64,000 nt of DNA from Cellulomonas fimi (GTDB taxonomy: Bacteria; Actinomycetota; Actinomycetes; Actinomycetales; Cellulomonadaceae): positions 1 through 64,000 of the forward strand of contig NZ_JABCJJ010000003.1 in the NCBI RefSeq assembly GCF_012952065.1. Direction: 5' to 3'. This document shows positions 33,715-44,200 of the stretch, piece by piece (the first letter of the stretch is position 1; every line of letters starts with the position of its first letter). The notes beneath the pieces were generated by a model that had not been told where the DNA came from, did no database searches, and saw nothing but the letters and a program-made list of their open reading frames with translations. A program made the position numbers and the translations under genes.

Positions 33715-36548
33715 CCGAGCCGACGACTAGCCCGATCCGCCGCAAGCTGATCGAGGTGTCGTTGCCCCTCGAGGAGATCAACCGCGAGTCGGCCCGGGAG
33801 AAGTCGGTCCCACGGAAGGGGCATCCCGCGACGATGCATCTCTGGTGGGCCCGCCGGCCACTTGCAACTGCGCGCGCGGTCTTGTTCGCACAGCTCGTTG
33901 ACGACCCTTCGTCACACCCCGACAAGTTCCGAACCTCCGAGGAGCAGGCAGCGGAGCGCGAGCGCCTCCACCAGATAATTCGCGAACTGGTCGTATGGGA
34001 GAACGCCAACGACGAGGGTCTGCTGCGACGGGCACACGCCGAGATCGTCGCCAGCGCGCCCGACGGCACTCCGCCCGCGATCCTCGACCCCTTCGCGGGC
34101 GGTGGGACCATCCCACTCGAGGCGCAACGTCTGGGTCTGGATGCACACGCGTCGGATCTCAATCCCGTCGCCGTTCTCATCAACAAGGCACTGATCGAGA
34201 TCCCGCCGAAGTTCTCCGGGCGTCCCCCGGTGTTTCCCGGCGCTGCCGAGTCCCGCCTCGGAGGATGGCCGCGAGCGTCCGGCCTCGCCGAGGACGTCCG
34301 CCGCTACGGCGCATGGATGCGCGACCGTGCCTCCGAACGCATCGGCCACCTCTACCCCCAGGCCGCGCTTCCCGACGGCTCGCCGGCGACAGTCATCGCT
34401 TGGATCTGGGCGCGAACCGTGACGTGCCCGAACCCGGCGTGCAGGATCGAGATGCCGCTCGTGCGGTCATGGTGGCTTGGCAAGAAGAAGGGCAAGGAGG
34501 CGTATGTCGTCCCTCGCGTGGTGGACGACCCGAGCGTGCCATCCGGGCGTCGGGTCATGTTTGACATCGCGCACGACCCAAGACTCGGTCCAACGAAGGA
34601 CAACGACGGAACGGTGATGCGCACAGGCGCGACCTGTTGCGCCTGTGGTTCGACGGCCGACCTCAAATACACGAGGGCTGAAGGACGTGAGGGTCGCCTC
34701 GGTTCGAAGCTCATGGCCGTCGTCGCCGAAGGCGTGCGGCAGCGTGTCTACCTTCCAGCAAGTGACCAGGCAGACGCGGCAGCCAGGGTGGAGCGTCCAG
34801 CGCACCTACCCGATGGAGAGGTCGCAGACAATCCCAGATGGTTCTCAACTCCCGCTTTCGGGATGACGAAATTCACCGATCTCTTCACGAATCGGCAATT
34901 GGTCGCCTTGACGACCCTCAGTGATCTTGTGTCAGAGGCCCGAGACCAAGCGCTCAAGGATGCCGTCAGTGCCGGCTGCCCTGACGGCTTCCCCCTCGAG
35001 CTCGGCGGCACCGACGCCGTTGCCTACGCCGACGCGATAGCCACGTTTCTCGCATTTGCACTGAGTAAGCTAGCTGATTGGTCCTCGTCCATCTGTTCAT
35101 GGATACCTCAAATTGAGGGCGTCCGCGACACCTTTGCGCGCCAGGCGCTGCCAATGGTCTGGGACTACGTCGAGATTAATCCGTTCTCCAACTCCGTTGG
35201 CAACGCTGGTGCTCACGTCACGTGGGTGGCGGACGGGGTTGACGGTCTCCCTTCACGCAGCGAAGTGCGCGCATCCGCGAGTCAGGCCGATGCGGCGCGC
35301 ACGACCTTCTCGTCGACCGAAGTGGTCTCTACGGATCCGCCCTACTACGACAACATCGGCTACTCCGACCTGTCGGACTTCTTCTACGTGTGGCTTCGCA
35401 GATCACTCCGCGAGGTTCATCCCTCACTCCTGAGCACCATGCTTGTTCCCAAGGCGGAAGAACTCGTGGCTAATCCGTATCGCCACGGCGGTAAAGAGGG
35501 TGCCTCGCAATTTTTCGAGGACGGCTTCGAACGGGTCTTTGCCCGCGCTCGTGAGTCTGCAAACGAGAACTATCCGATCACCGTCTACTACGCGTTCAAG
35601 CAATCGGAGCTCGAGTCCGAGGGTGTGTCCTCCACGGGCTGGGCCACCCTCCTCGAAGGCATGATTCGGTCGGGCTGGGCGATCACTGCGACGTGGCCGG
35701 TCCGGTCTGAGCGTTCTGGCCGAATGATCTCCGTGGGTACCAACGCGCTCGCCTCGTCGATAGTCCTTGCCCTGCGTCCCCGTCAGGAATCCGCCCAGGC
35801 GATTACGCGCCGAGGCTTCCTCGCCGCGCTCAAGTCCCGACTGCCGCAGGCGCTGCGGGAGATGCAGCAGGGAGCGATCGCCCCCGTGGACCTCGCGCAG
35901 TCCACCATCGGCCCCGGCATGGCCGTGTTCTCGTCGTACGCCAAAGTTGTCGAGCCCGATGGCACGCCGATGACGGTCAAGACCGCCCTCGCGCTGATAA
36001 ATCAGGCGCTCGACGAGGTTCTCGCCGAACAAGACGGCGATCTGGACGCGGACACCCGGTTCTGCCTCAAGTGGTACGCCCAGTATGGCTGGTCGGAGAA
36101 GGCATTCGGGGAGGCCGACGTTCTGGCACGGGCAACCAACACCTCTGTCGATGGTCTCGCCCGTGGCGGGGTGCTGACCTCCCGCGCGGGCCGCGTCCGC
36201 CTGCTCCCGCCTCAGGACCTGCCGTCGACCTGGGACCCAGACGCGGACGACCGGTTATCGGTGTGGGAGGCGATGATGCACCTGGCCCGAGTCCTCGACT
36301 CGGGCGGCGTCGAGGCCGCCGGCGCGCTGATGCCGCGCATCAGGCAGCGCGTCGATCTCGAGACGGTCCAGCTCCTCGCCTACCGCCTCTACGAGCTCAC
36401 ACAATCGACCCGCCCGTCCGACGCGCTCTTGTTCAACGCGCTCGGCACGTCCTGGTCCGACCTCTCGTCGGTCGCCCGACGCACCGAGGCCACCGTGACG
36501 ACCAGCCAGTCCAGCTTCGACTTCGATGCCCTCGACGAGGAGTTCTGA
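33711..36548 (+). CDS. DUF1156 DNA adenine-type methyltransferase with zinc ribbon
   Basis: The 945-aa protein starts at ATG 33711 behind AAGGAG. The DUF1156 N-terminus KLIEVSLPLEEINRESAREKSVPRKGHPATMHLWWARRP is intact. Motif I DPFAGGGT is at 126-133 and motif IV DPPYYDN at 542-548, typical of N6-adenine or N4-cytosine methylases. Between them, CPNPAC (239-244) and CCAC (309-312) supply a zinc ribbon. This is the COG1743 methylase type called PglXI in type 3 BREX. Methylation of host DNA to mark self is expected. It ends one base into the DUF499 gene (TGATG). Confidence 0.93.
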   Translation: MTEPTTSPIRRKLIEVSLPLEEINRESAREKSVPRKGHPATMHLWWARRPLATARAVLFAQLVDDPSSHPDKFRTSEEQAAERERLHQIIRELVVWENANDEGLLRRAHAEIVASAPDGTPPAILDPFAGGGTIPLEAQRLGLDAHASDLNPVAVLINKALIEIPPKFSGRPPVFPGAAESRLGGWPRASGLAEDVRRYGAWMRDRASERIGHLYPQAALPDGSPATVIAWIWARTVTCPNPACRIEMPLVRSWWLGKKKGKEAYVVPRVVDDPSVPSGRRVMFDIAHDPRLGPTKDNDGTVMRTGATCCACGSTADLKYTRAEGREGRLGSKLMAVVAEGVRQRVYLPASDQADAAARVERPAHLPDGEVADNPRWFSTPAFGMTKFTDLFTNRQLVALTTLSDLVSEARDQALKDAVSAGCPDGFPLELGGTDAVAYADAIATFLAFALSKLADWSSSICSWIPQIEGVRDTFARQALPMVWDYVEINPFSNSVGNAGAHVTWVADGVDGLPSRSEVRASASQADAARTTFSSTEVVSTDPPYYDNIGYSDLSDFFYVWLRRSLREVHPSLLSTMLVPKAEELVANPYRHGGKEGASQFFEDGFERVFARARESANENYPITVYYAFKQSELESEGVSSTGWATLLEGMIRSGWAITATWPVRSERSGRMISVGTNALASSIVLALRPRQESAQAITRRGFLAALKSRLPQALREMQQGAIAPVDLAQSTIGPGMAVFSSYAKVVEPDGTPMTVKTALALINQALDEVLAEQDGDLDADTRFCLKWYAQYGWSEKAFGEADVLARATNTSVDGLARGGVLTSRAGRVRLLPPQDLPSTWDPDADDRLSVWEAMMHLARVLDSGGVEAAGALMPRIRQRVDLETVQLLAYRLYELTQSTRPSDALLFNALGTSWSDLSSVARRTEATVTTSQSSFDFDALDEEF

Positions 36549-39500
36549 TGGCGCTCAGCAACAAGGACAAGATCAGCCGGGGGTTCGACGCGCTCGCGCG
36601 CGGGCTCCGACCGTTCATCGACCAGCACATGGGCGCATCTGCACCGGGCGGCGACTGGGTGGCGCTGCTCGAAGCGCGCGACGCCCAGCGGCACGGTGCA
36701 GCCCGCGGCTACTCAGCCGACGACCCCCGGTTTCTGCTCAAGGTGGTCACCGAGGAGTGGCGCGCGTTCGGTGGCGAGCTGTCCCGGGTGACGCAGTCGT
36801 ATGCATCCGAGCTGCGCGAGGTCGGGAACCGGTTCGCGCACGGCACCGCGTTCAGCACCGACGACACCACCCGGGCCCTCGACACGATGGAGCGTCTGCT
36901 CACCGACGCGCACGCCCCCGAAGAGGCAGCGGCCGTCAACGCACTGCGCCTTGAGCACCAGCGCGCGGCGTTCGAGGAGCAGACCCGCAAGACAGTCCGT
37001 GCCGCCGTCGGTACCGTCGCCACCCCCGGCACCGGCCTCAAGCCCTGGCGCGAGGTCATCACCCCGCACGACGACGTCGCGCGAGGTCAGTTCAACGCCG
37101 CGGAGTTCGCCGCCGATCTGCATCAGGTCGCCACTGGCCAGGCCACTCAGCGTGAGTACTCCGACCCGCAGGAGTTCTTCGCCCGCACCTATCTCACGGA
37201 GGGGCTCAAGGACCTGCTCGACAGGGCCGTGCGCCGCATGTCGGGAGACGACAACGCCTCGCCGGTCGTGAACCTGCAGACCAACTTCGGTGGCGGCAAG
37301 ACCCACTCTATGTTGGCGGTCTACCACCTGTTCTCCGGGCTGCCAGCCTCGTCATTCCCGCAGGGTGTCCAGGACGTCGTGGCGGACGGCGACCTGGCCT
37401 CGCTGCGTGTCCGCAAGGTCGCGCTCGTCGGTACCCACCTCGGTCCGAACCAGCCTCGGCGCAAGGACGACGGCACTGAGGTCAACACGCTGTGGGGCGA
37501 GCTCGCCTGGCAGCTCGGTGGGCGGCAGGCGTACGACCGGATCGCCGAGTCCGACCGGTCGGGCACCCCGCCCGGCGACGCGCTCACGGCGCTTATCCGC
37601 GACCACGCGCCGGTGTTGATTCTCATCGACGAGTGGGTCGCGTATGCGCGCGGCCTGTCGGACGAGAAGCTCGCGGGCGGACGGTTCGAGGACCAGTTCA
37701 CCTTCGCGCAGTCGCTGACCGAGGCGGTCAGCGCTGTGCACGGGGCGATGCTGCTGGTCTCGATCCCGGCGTCGGACACGCTCGACAACGGCGACGCCGC
37801 GTCGACCATCGAAATCGGCGGTGAGCGGGGCCGGCGCGCCCTCGTCGCGCTGCAGAACGTCGTCGGGCGCAAGGCCGATCACTGGCGCCCCGCCAGCAGC
37901 GTCGAGTCGTTCGAGATCGTGCGCCGACGGCTGTTCCACGAACCCGACGCGAGCGCCCGCACGGAGATCGCCGCCGTAGCGCGGCAGTTCGTGACGTTCT
38001 ACCGCGACAATCACGGGCAGTTCCCGTCGGAGGCCGAGGACCAGGGTTACGAGGAGCGGATCCGCGCCGCATATCCCATCCATCCGGAGCTGTTCGACCG
38101 GCTCTACACCGACTGGTCAACCCTCGAGCGCTTCCAGCGCACCCGGGGTGTGCTGCGCCTCATGTCGACCGTCATCCACGAGCTCTGGTCGTCCAACGAC
38201 GCGAGCCCCTTGATCCTGCCCGGCTCCGTTCCACTGCACGCCCCGCGCGTGGCGAGCGAGCTCACGAACTACCTGCCGGACTCCTGGAAGCCCATCATCG
38301 ACAAGGACATCGACGGCGAGGGCTCGACACCCGTCCAGATCGACGCCAGCCGTCCGGGCACCTTCGGTGCCCGATCGCTGACTCGACGCATCGCGCGGGA
38401 GATCTTTCTGGCCTCTGCACCGACCCTGGGCACCGACCACAAGGGCGTCGAGCGCCCCCGGCTGTGGCTCGGTGTCGCGATCCCCGGCGACACCGTCGGG
38501 AACTTCGGCGCCTCACTGGAGGTGCTGGGACAGCAGGCGACCTACCTGTACGCCGACAACGCGCGCTACTGGTTCTCCACTACCGCCTCTGTTACCCGGA
38601 CCGCGAGCGACATCGCTGACCGGCTCCGCGACGAACCCGAGCGTGTCTGGAACGAGGTGATCCGTCGTCTCAAGCCGCTCGTCGCCGACAAGGGCTTGTT
38701 TGCAGGCGTGCATCACGACCCGCGTGACTCGTCGGGCGTCCCGGACCTCGATCAGGCGCGTCTCGTCGTCGTACCACCGTCGCAACGTCACACCCGGGGC
38801 GACAACGAGTCCCCCGCCATGCGCTGGGCTGCTGACACGCTCCTGCGCGTCGGATCGGCCCAGCGCAGGTTCCGGAACACCGTGGTGTTCCTCGCTCCCG
38901 ACGGTCAGCGCTGGGACGACCTCGACGCGTCGATCCGTGACTTCCTGGCGTGGGACGAGGTCGACCGGTCGTCGCAGACTCTCAACCTCACCGCTCAGCA
39001 GGCCGCACAGGCGAGCGCGCGCCGGCGTCAGACCGACGAGGACGCGACTAATCGCATCGCCGCGACGTTTACCTGGGCGCTCGTCCCCGAGCAGCCGGAC
39101 GCCGGAGCCCCTCCTGCGCTTCGGGCTGAGCGAATTGCGGACGCCGGATCTGGGCTCGCAGTCCGGGCATCGGACAAGCTGCGGCGCGGCGGCGAACTCG
39201 CCGTCGCCTTTGGTGCAGCGGGTGTCCGCATGGCTCTCGACGGTCCGCTCGCCGGTGCGTGGTCCACAGGCCGGATCAGCGTCGGTGACCTGTGGAACCT
39301 GTACGCGCAGTACCCCTACCTCGACCGGCTGCGCGACCGCATGGTGCTCGAAAACGCGCTGGTCGGTGCTCTCGACTCCCTCGTCTGGGAGATCGAGGGG
39401 TTCGCGCTTGCTGAGGCGTACGACGAGACAGCCGAGCGCTACGTGGGCCTTGTGCTTCCAGGAGATCGGCCGGAGCCGGCAGCGTTGAGCGATTCCTGGC

Positions 39501-39910
39501 TCGTGGTGAAGCCGGCCGTCGCGATAGAGCAGCGCGCCGAGGAGTCGAAGCCTCGCCCGACCGACGATCCCGCAAGCTCGGAGCAGGGTGAGCGTGAGTC
39601 GAACGCAACGATCAACCCGAACGCCGGTTCTGTCCCGTTCCCACCCACCACTTCGACGCCTCCGGCCTCGGTGACAACGACCCGGTACTTCGGGTCCACC
39701 CGGCTCGACCCAGAGCGGTACGGCCGGGACTTCGCTCGCATCCAGCAGGAAGTCTTGCAGCACCTGTCGTCGACCCCCGGGACCCGCCTCGAGGTGAGCA
39801 TCGAGATTCAGGCGGTGAACCCCGACGGTTTCAGCACGGAGACGGTGCGCACGGTGCGCGAGAACGCGACGACTCTGCGCTTCGACGCCAACGGTTTCGA
39901 GGAGGCGTAG
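36548..39910 (+). CDS. Swt1-HEPN / DUF499 ATPase
   Basis: The 1120-aa protein starts at ATG 36548, coupled to the methylase stop. Residues 1-120 are a Swt1-type HEPN domain with REVGNRFAHG (R-N-x-AH-like RNase motif). Residues 160-1000 are the DUF499 ATPase with Walker A FGGGKTHSM (247-255) and Walker B VLILIDEWVAYAR near 360. A low-complexity linker precedes a beta-rich C-terminal domain with TRYFGSTRLDPERYGRDFARI. DUF499 ATPases correspond to BrxC/PglY of BREX. The added HEPN domain may give an RNA-cutting or abortive-infection arm; this is inference. Confidence 0.9.
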   Translation: MALSNKDKISRGFDALARGLRPFIDQHMGASAPGGDWVALLEARDAQRHGAARGYSADDPRFLLKVVTEEWRAFGGELSRVTQSYASELREVGNRFAHGTAFSTDDTTRALDTMERLLTDAHAPEEAAAVNALRLEHQRAAFEEQTRKTVRAAVGTVATPGTGLKPWREVITPHDDVARGQFNAAEFAADLHQVATGQATQREYSDPQEFFARTYLTEGLKDLLDRAVRRMSGDDNASPVVNLQTNFGGGKTHSMLAVYHLFSGLPASSFPQGVQDVVADGDLASLRVRKVALVGTHLGPNQPRRKDDGTEVNTLWGELAWQLGGRQAYDRIAESDRSGTPPGDALTALIRDHAPVLILIDEWVAYARGLSDEKLAGGRFEDQFTFAQSLTEAVSAVHGAMLLVSIPASDTLDNGDAASTIEIGGERGRRALVALQNVVGRKADHWRPASSVESFEIVRRRLFHEPDASARTEIAAVARQFVTFYRDNHGQFPSEAEDQGYEERIRAAYPIHPELFDRLYTDWSTLERFQRTRGVLRLMSTVIHELWSSNDASPLILPGSVPLHAPRVASELTNYLPDSWKPIIDKDIDGEGSTPVQIDASRPGTFGARSLTRRIAREIFLASAPTLGTDHKGVERPRLWLGVAIPGDTVGNFGASLEVLGQQATYLYADNARYWFSTTASVTRTASDIADRLRDEPERVWNEVIRRLKPLVADKGLFAGVHHDPRDSSGVPDLDQARLVVVPPSQRHTRGDNESPAMRWAADTLLRVGSAQRRFRNTVVFLAPDGQRWDDLDASIRDFLAWDEVDRSSQTLNLTAQQAAQASARRRQTDEDATNRIAATFTWALVPEQPDAGAPPALRAERIADAGSGLAVRASDKLRRGGELAVAFGAAGVRMALDGPLAGAWSTGRISVGDLWNLYAQYPYLDRLRDRMVLENALVGALDSLVWEIEGFALAEAYDETAERYVGLVLPGDRPEPAALSDSWLVVKPAVAIEQRAEESKPRPTDDPASSEQGERESNATINPNAGSVPFPPTTSTPPASVTTTRYFGSTRLDPERYGRDFARIQQEVLQHLSSTPGTRLEVSIEIQAVNPDGFSTETVRTVRENATTLRFDANGFEEA

Positions 39911-40350
39911 CGAAGCGGTCGACCATCCTGAGCCGACGAGTCGGCCGAAGCGCTGGGTGCGCCGGAGCCCATGGAGCGGCCAGAGCCGCGAGTCAGGCGG
40001 CCCTGAGCGGGGAGGTCGGCGAACGCGGAGGTCTTGCCGGCCGCCCGCGATGACCGCTTCGCGATGGCCAGACTGGATGCGTAGAGCCGCGTTTGGCTGC
40101 GAGCCCCAGATGTCCCACAGGCTGTGGGACAAGGGCACACCCGTTCACCGTCCCGTCAGAGTTTGAGTCTGGAGGTCTTCGCTTGCCCGACCAACCGAAC
40201 CCGACCACCGGTCTCTTGCGCAACAGCCTGTTGCACGAAGGCTTCCTGCTGCGAGCCTGAGACAGGGCGCGGCCAGCGCGTCCTTGCGACGGAGGACCTC
40301 CGTCCACTCCACACCCTGCGGCAACGCCTCTTTGAAGCCTTCTCCACGAA
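39911..40350. other. Gene-free stretch after the DUF499 gene
   Basis: No plausible gene or recognised repeat was found in these 440 bp. All open frames are short, lack start signals and show no family similarity by eye. It separates the defence island from the conjugation functions. Confidence 0.5.
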
Positions 40351-40799
40351 ATGGCGACAGTCCCACACTTCGGACGGTTCGACAAGGCCGGCGTTGCCTA
40401 CATCGAGCACCCAAAGCGGGTCGTGGGCACTTGGTGGACCCCACCAACGAGCAGATCGCCGTGGCCTGGCTCCATGATGTCGTTGAGGACACGCCTACCA
40501 CCCTGGAGGATGTCGAGGTGGCCTTCGGTTCGGTGGTCGCGGCGGCAGTCGACGCAATGACGCATCGCCCTGGGGAGCCTAGACTCGACTACTACGCCAT
40601 GGTCAGAGCCAACTCGCTTGTCCTCACGGTGAAAACCGCGGACTTGGCGGACAACACCGACCCCATACGGCTCGCTGCCCTCCCGCCAGAGCTCGGCGCC
40701 CGACTGGAAGCGAAGTACGCCGTCGTCCGTCGCGAGCTCTCTTTTCCCGAGCACGTGAGTCCCGTGCATGCCTCGAGAACCACGGACGGCTGCGGCTGA
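40351..40799 (+). pseudogene. Frameshifted HD-domain (RelA/SpoT-like) hydrolase
   Basis: Frame 1 gives HFGRFDKAGVAYIEHPKRVV from 40360, the start of an HD phosphohydrolase. Near 40427 the reading must jump to another frame to continue DPTNEQIAVAWLHDVVEDTPTTLEDV (40440 on), which carries the catalytic HD. The rest follows in that frame to the TGA at 40797: ADLADNTDPIRLA and EAKYAVVRRELSFP. The N-terminal helix is also short. A one-base indel inside GTGGGCACTTGG explains it; a sequencing error is possible. Confidence 0.7.
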
Positions 40800-41203
40800 C
40801 CGGCGATACTCCCAGCGAATCCAGTCTCGGGCGCAACGCCGACCCGTAGGTCGTACGTCGGGCGCTCGCCCGTCGGGGACCGGAGAACGCGTTGGTCACC
40901 GAGGTATTCACCCCGCCGGACGTGCTGCGGCGGGCGGTGTTCCTTGGCGCTGTTCTTGTCACAGCGCTCAGAGCGGACACCTCTCGCTCACCCGGATCGC
41001 CGAGGGCGAGCGGACGCATCTGCTGCCCACCGACCATTGCCATGCTGCTCCGCCAGACGAGTCCTGCGGAGGCAGAAGCCTGCAGGACTCGTCTGGCATT
41101 TCCGGTTCCGGCCATCGCGCGCAGCCTGGTCTTCTCCCCCGCGCCGGCACCCCAGTTCCTGACGCGCCCGCACGCCCGCGGGCAGCGCGCGGAGGGGGTC
41201 GCG
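40800..41203. other. Region upstream of the relaxase, candidate oriT
   Basis: No coding gene. At 41053-41067, CCAGACGAGTCCTGC pairs perfectly with GCAGGACTCGTCTGG at 41082-41096, and the 14-nt loop holds a further AGGC/GCCT pair. A hairpin of this strength beside a MobF relaxase gene is what an origin of transfer or a terminator would look like; its position 107 bp before the relaxase favours oriT. Confidence 0.5.
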
Positions 41204-44200
41204 GTGTTGTCGATGCACCGGCTGACCGCCGGGGCCGGGTACCGGTACCTGCTGCGGAACACCGCCTCGGGCGACTGCGACCGCTCCGGCGCGGGCGGGT
41301 TGACGGCGTACTACACCGAGACGGGGAACCCGCCTGGCCGGTGGCGCGGGTCGGGCCTGGCCGGGCTGGCGGGCGGGGACGGGGTGCGGGCCGGCGCGCT
41401 CGTCACCGAGGAGGCGATGGCGCACCTGTTCGGCGCCGGCCGAGACCCGGTCACCGGCCTGGTCCTGGGGCGGGCGTACCCAGTGTTCGCCCCGGCAACC
41501 GACCGGATCCGCGACGCGGCCGCCCGGCTACCGACGTCGATGGGCGCGGTGGAGCGGCAGGCCGCGATCGAGACGATCACCAAGGTGGAGCTAGCCAAAC
41601 CGACCCGCACCGCGGTGGCCGGGTTCGACCTGACGTTCACCGTCGCGAAGTCCGCCTCGACCCTGTGGGCGCTGGCCGGCCCGCGCACCCAGCAGGCGGT
41701 CCTGGACGCACACCGCGCGGCGGTGACCGACGCGCTGACGTTCCTGGAGGACACCGCCCTGTTCACCCGAACCGGCACCGACGGGTGCGCGCAGGTCCGC
41801 ACCCGCGGGATGATCGCCGCCGCGTTCGACCACTGGGACACCCGCGCGGGCGACCCGAATCTCCACACCCACGTGGTGCTCGCCAACAAAGTACAAGGGC
41901 CCGACGGGGCGTGGCGGTCGGTGGACTCCCGCGCCCTGCACCACGCGGTGGTCGCCGTCTCCGAGCTGTACGACAACCTGTTCGCCGACGAGCTCACCCG
42001 CCGCCTGCCCGTGGCGTGGAGGTGGCGCGACCGCGGCCCCAAACGGACCCCAGCCTTTGAACTGGACGGAGTCAGCGACGACCTGCTCCGGGTGTTCTCG
42101 ACCCGGTCGGCGCAGGTCGACCAGGCCATGGTCGACGCCCTGGCCACCTTCACCGCCGACCACGGCCGCGCCCCGAACCGGATCGAGATCACCCGGCTGC
42201 GGCAGGTCGCCACCCGGGCCACCCGTCCGCCCAAGCACGTCCACCCGCTCGGGGAGCTGCTCGCCACCTGGCGGCACCGCGCCACCACCGGCGGCCACGA
42301 CCCCGACCGGGTGGTCGGCGCCGTCCTGCACCACCCCACCGCGGGACCGGGGTGGGCCAGCACGGAGGTGCCCGACGACGTCGTCGGACACCTCGCCACG
42401 GCCACGCTGGAGCAGGTGATCACCCGGCGGTCGACATGGACCCGGGCCAACGTGCTGGCCGAGGCCGCCCGGCAGACCCGCGGGCTGCAGATGGCCACCG
42501 TCTCGGACCGGCACGACCTGCACACCCGCGTGGTTGACCGGGTGCTGGCCCGGTGTGTGAGTCTGGCCGCCCCCGAGGTGTTCACCGTCCCGGCTGAGTA
42601 CCGGCGTCCCGACGGGACGTCGGTGTTCACCCGGGTCGGGGAGGACCGGTACACCGACACCCGCGTCCTGGACGCCGAGTCCCGGCTGCTCGCCGCGACC
42701 GGCGACCGCACCGCGCCGGTCGCCCCGGAGGACGATGTCGCGGCCGTGACCGGCTCCCCCATTAGCCGCACGAGGCACCGCGGGCAGGTCACCCTCGCCG
42801 CCGACCAGCGGGAGGCCGTCCAGGCGATCGAGACCTCCGGGCGGCGCCTGGACGTGCTGGTGGGCCCGGCCGGCACCGGGAAGACCACCACCCTGCTCGC
42901 GCTGCGCCGCAGCTGGGAACGCACCCACGGGCCCGGCAGCGTGATCGGCCTGGCCACGTCCGCGACCGCTGCCGGCGAGCTCGCCGACGCGCTCGGGATC
43001 GGCTGCGAGAACACCGCGAAATGGCTCTACGAGTCCCACGGCCCCGGCGCCGCCGCCCGCCGCGACCGCATCGCGGACCTCGCGCAGTCGCTGGCCCAGG
43101 CCGACGCGCGGACCGGTGGGCGCCGGATCGGGCAGCTGCGCAGCGCGCTGGCGCGGGCCAGGGCGGAGCAACAGGGGTGGGCGCTGCGCCCGGGGCAGCT
43201 GCTCATCGTGGACGAGGCCTCTCTGGCCGGGACCTTCCAGCTGGACGCCCTCACCGCGCAGGCCACCGCGGCTGGGGCGAAGGTGCTGCTCGTCGGGGAC
43301 CACGCCCAGCTGTCCGCCGTCGACGCCGGCGGCGCGTTCGCCCTGCTCGCCGAACGCGGCCACCCGGCCACGCTGCGCACCCTGTGGCGGTTCCACCACC
43401 CCTGGGAAGCCCACGCCACCCTGCTGCTCCGGGCCGGCAACCCCCGCGTCCTGGACACCTACGACGACCAGGGCCGCATCCAGGCCGGACCCGGGGAGGT
43501 GATGCTCGAGGAGGCCTACGCGCACTGGCGCGACTCCGCCGCCGCCGGGCACACCGCGATCCTGCTTGCCGCCGACCAGCGCACCGTCGACGCCCTCAAC
43601 GACCGCGCCCACACCGACCGCGTCACCGAAGGCGTTGTCGCCCCCCATGGCATCACCACCCCGACCGGCGTCACCATCGCCACCGGCGACCGGGTCGTCA
43701 CCCGCCACAACGCCCGCCACCGGCGCGTGCCCACCGGCGGCTACGTCCGCAACGGCGACCTGTGGGACGTCACCGCCACCCACCCCGACGGAGCCCTCAC
43801 CCTCACCCGCGTCACCCGCCACGACGCCCCCACCGGCACGACGTCGGGGGCCCGGTCGTCGCGCCCCGCGGTGCGGCTCGACGCCGCCTACGTGGCGGCG
43901 CACGTCGAGCTCGGCTACGCCACCACTACCCACCGCACCCAGGGCGTCACCGTCGACCACGCCCACGCCCTGGCCGCCCCCGGCATGACCCGGGAAAACC
44001 TGTACGTCGCCATGACTCGCGGCCGGCACCTGAACAACGTGTACGTCGCCATCGACGGGGTCGACCCCACCTGCGACGCGCTGCCCGACCCGCACGGCAC
44101 TTCCCCCGGCCTCGACATCCTCGCCCGCATCCTGGCGACCAGCGGCGCGGAGATCTCCGCCACCCAAACCCTGGCCCGCGCCCAGGACGAGGCCGGCTCC

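Noticed and set aside
36071-36547. In-frame extension of the DUF499 gene upstream of 36548
   Set aside because: It overlaps the methylase gene in another frame, has Arg/Pro-rich shadow composition, and the ATG at 36548 (TGATG overlap) fits the family N-terminus.
25336-39910. Calling the island DISARM or a complete BREX system
   Set aside because: No DUF1998 or phospholipase D gene (DISARM) and no PglZ, BrxA or BrxL gene (BREX) is visible, so only a core similarity is claimed.
39993-40385. 130-aa minus-strand frame after the DUF499 gene
   Set aside because: Arg/Pro/Gly/Ser-rich without family motif or ribosome site, and overlapping the HD-domain relic.
40892-41203. Longer relaxase reading starting at 40892
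   Set aside because: The first 104 residues are unlike MobF proteins and cross the perfect hairpin at 41053-41096; GTG 41204 with GGAGGGGG fits the conserved LSMHRLTAG start.
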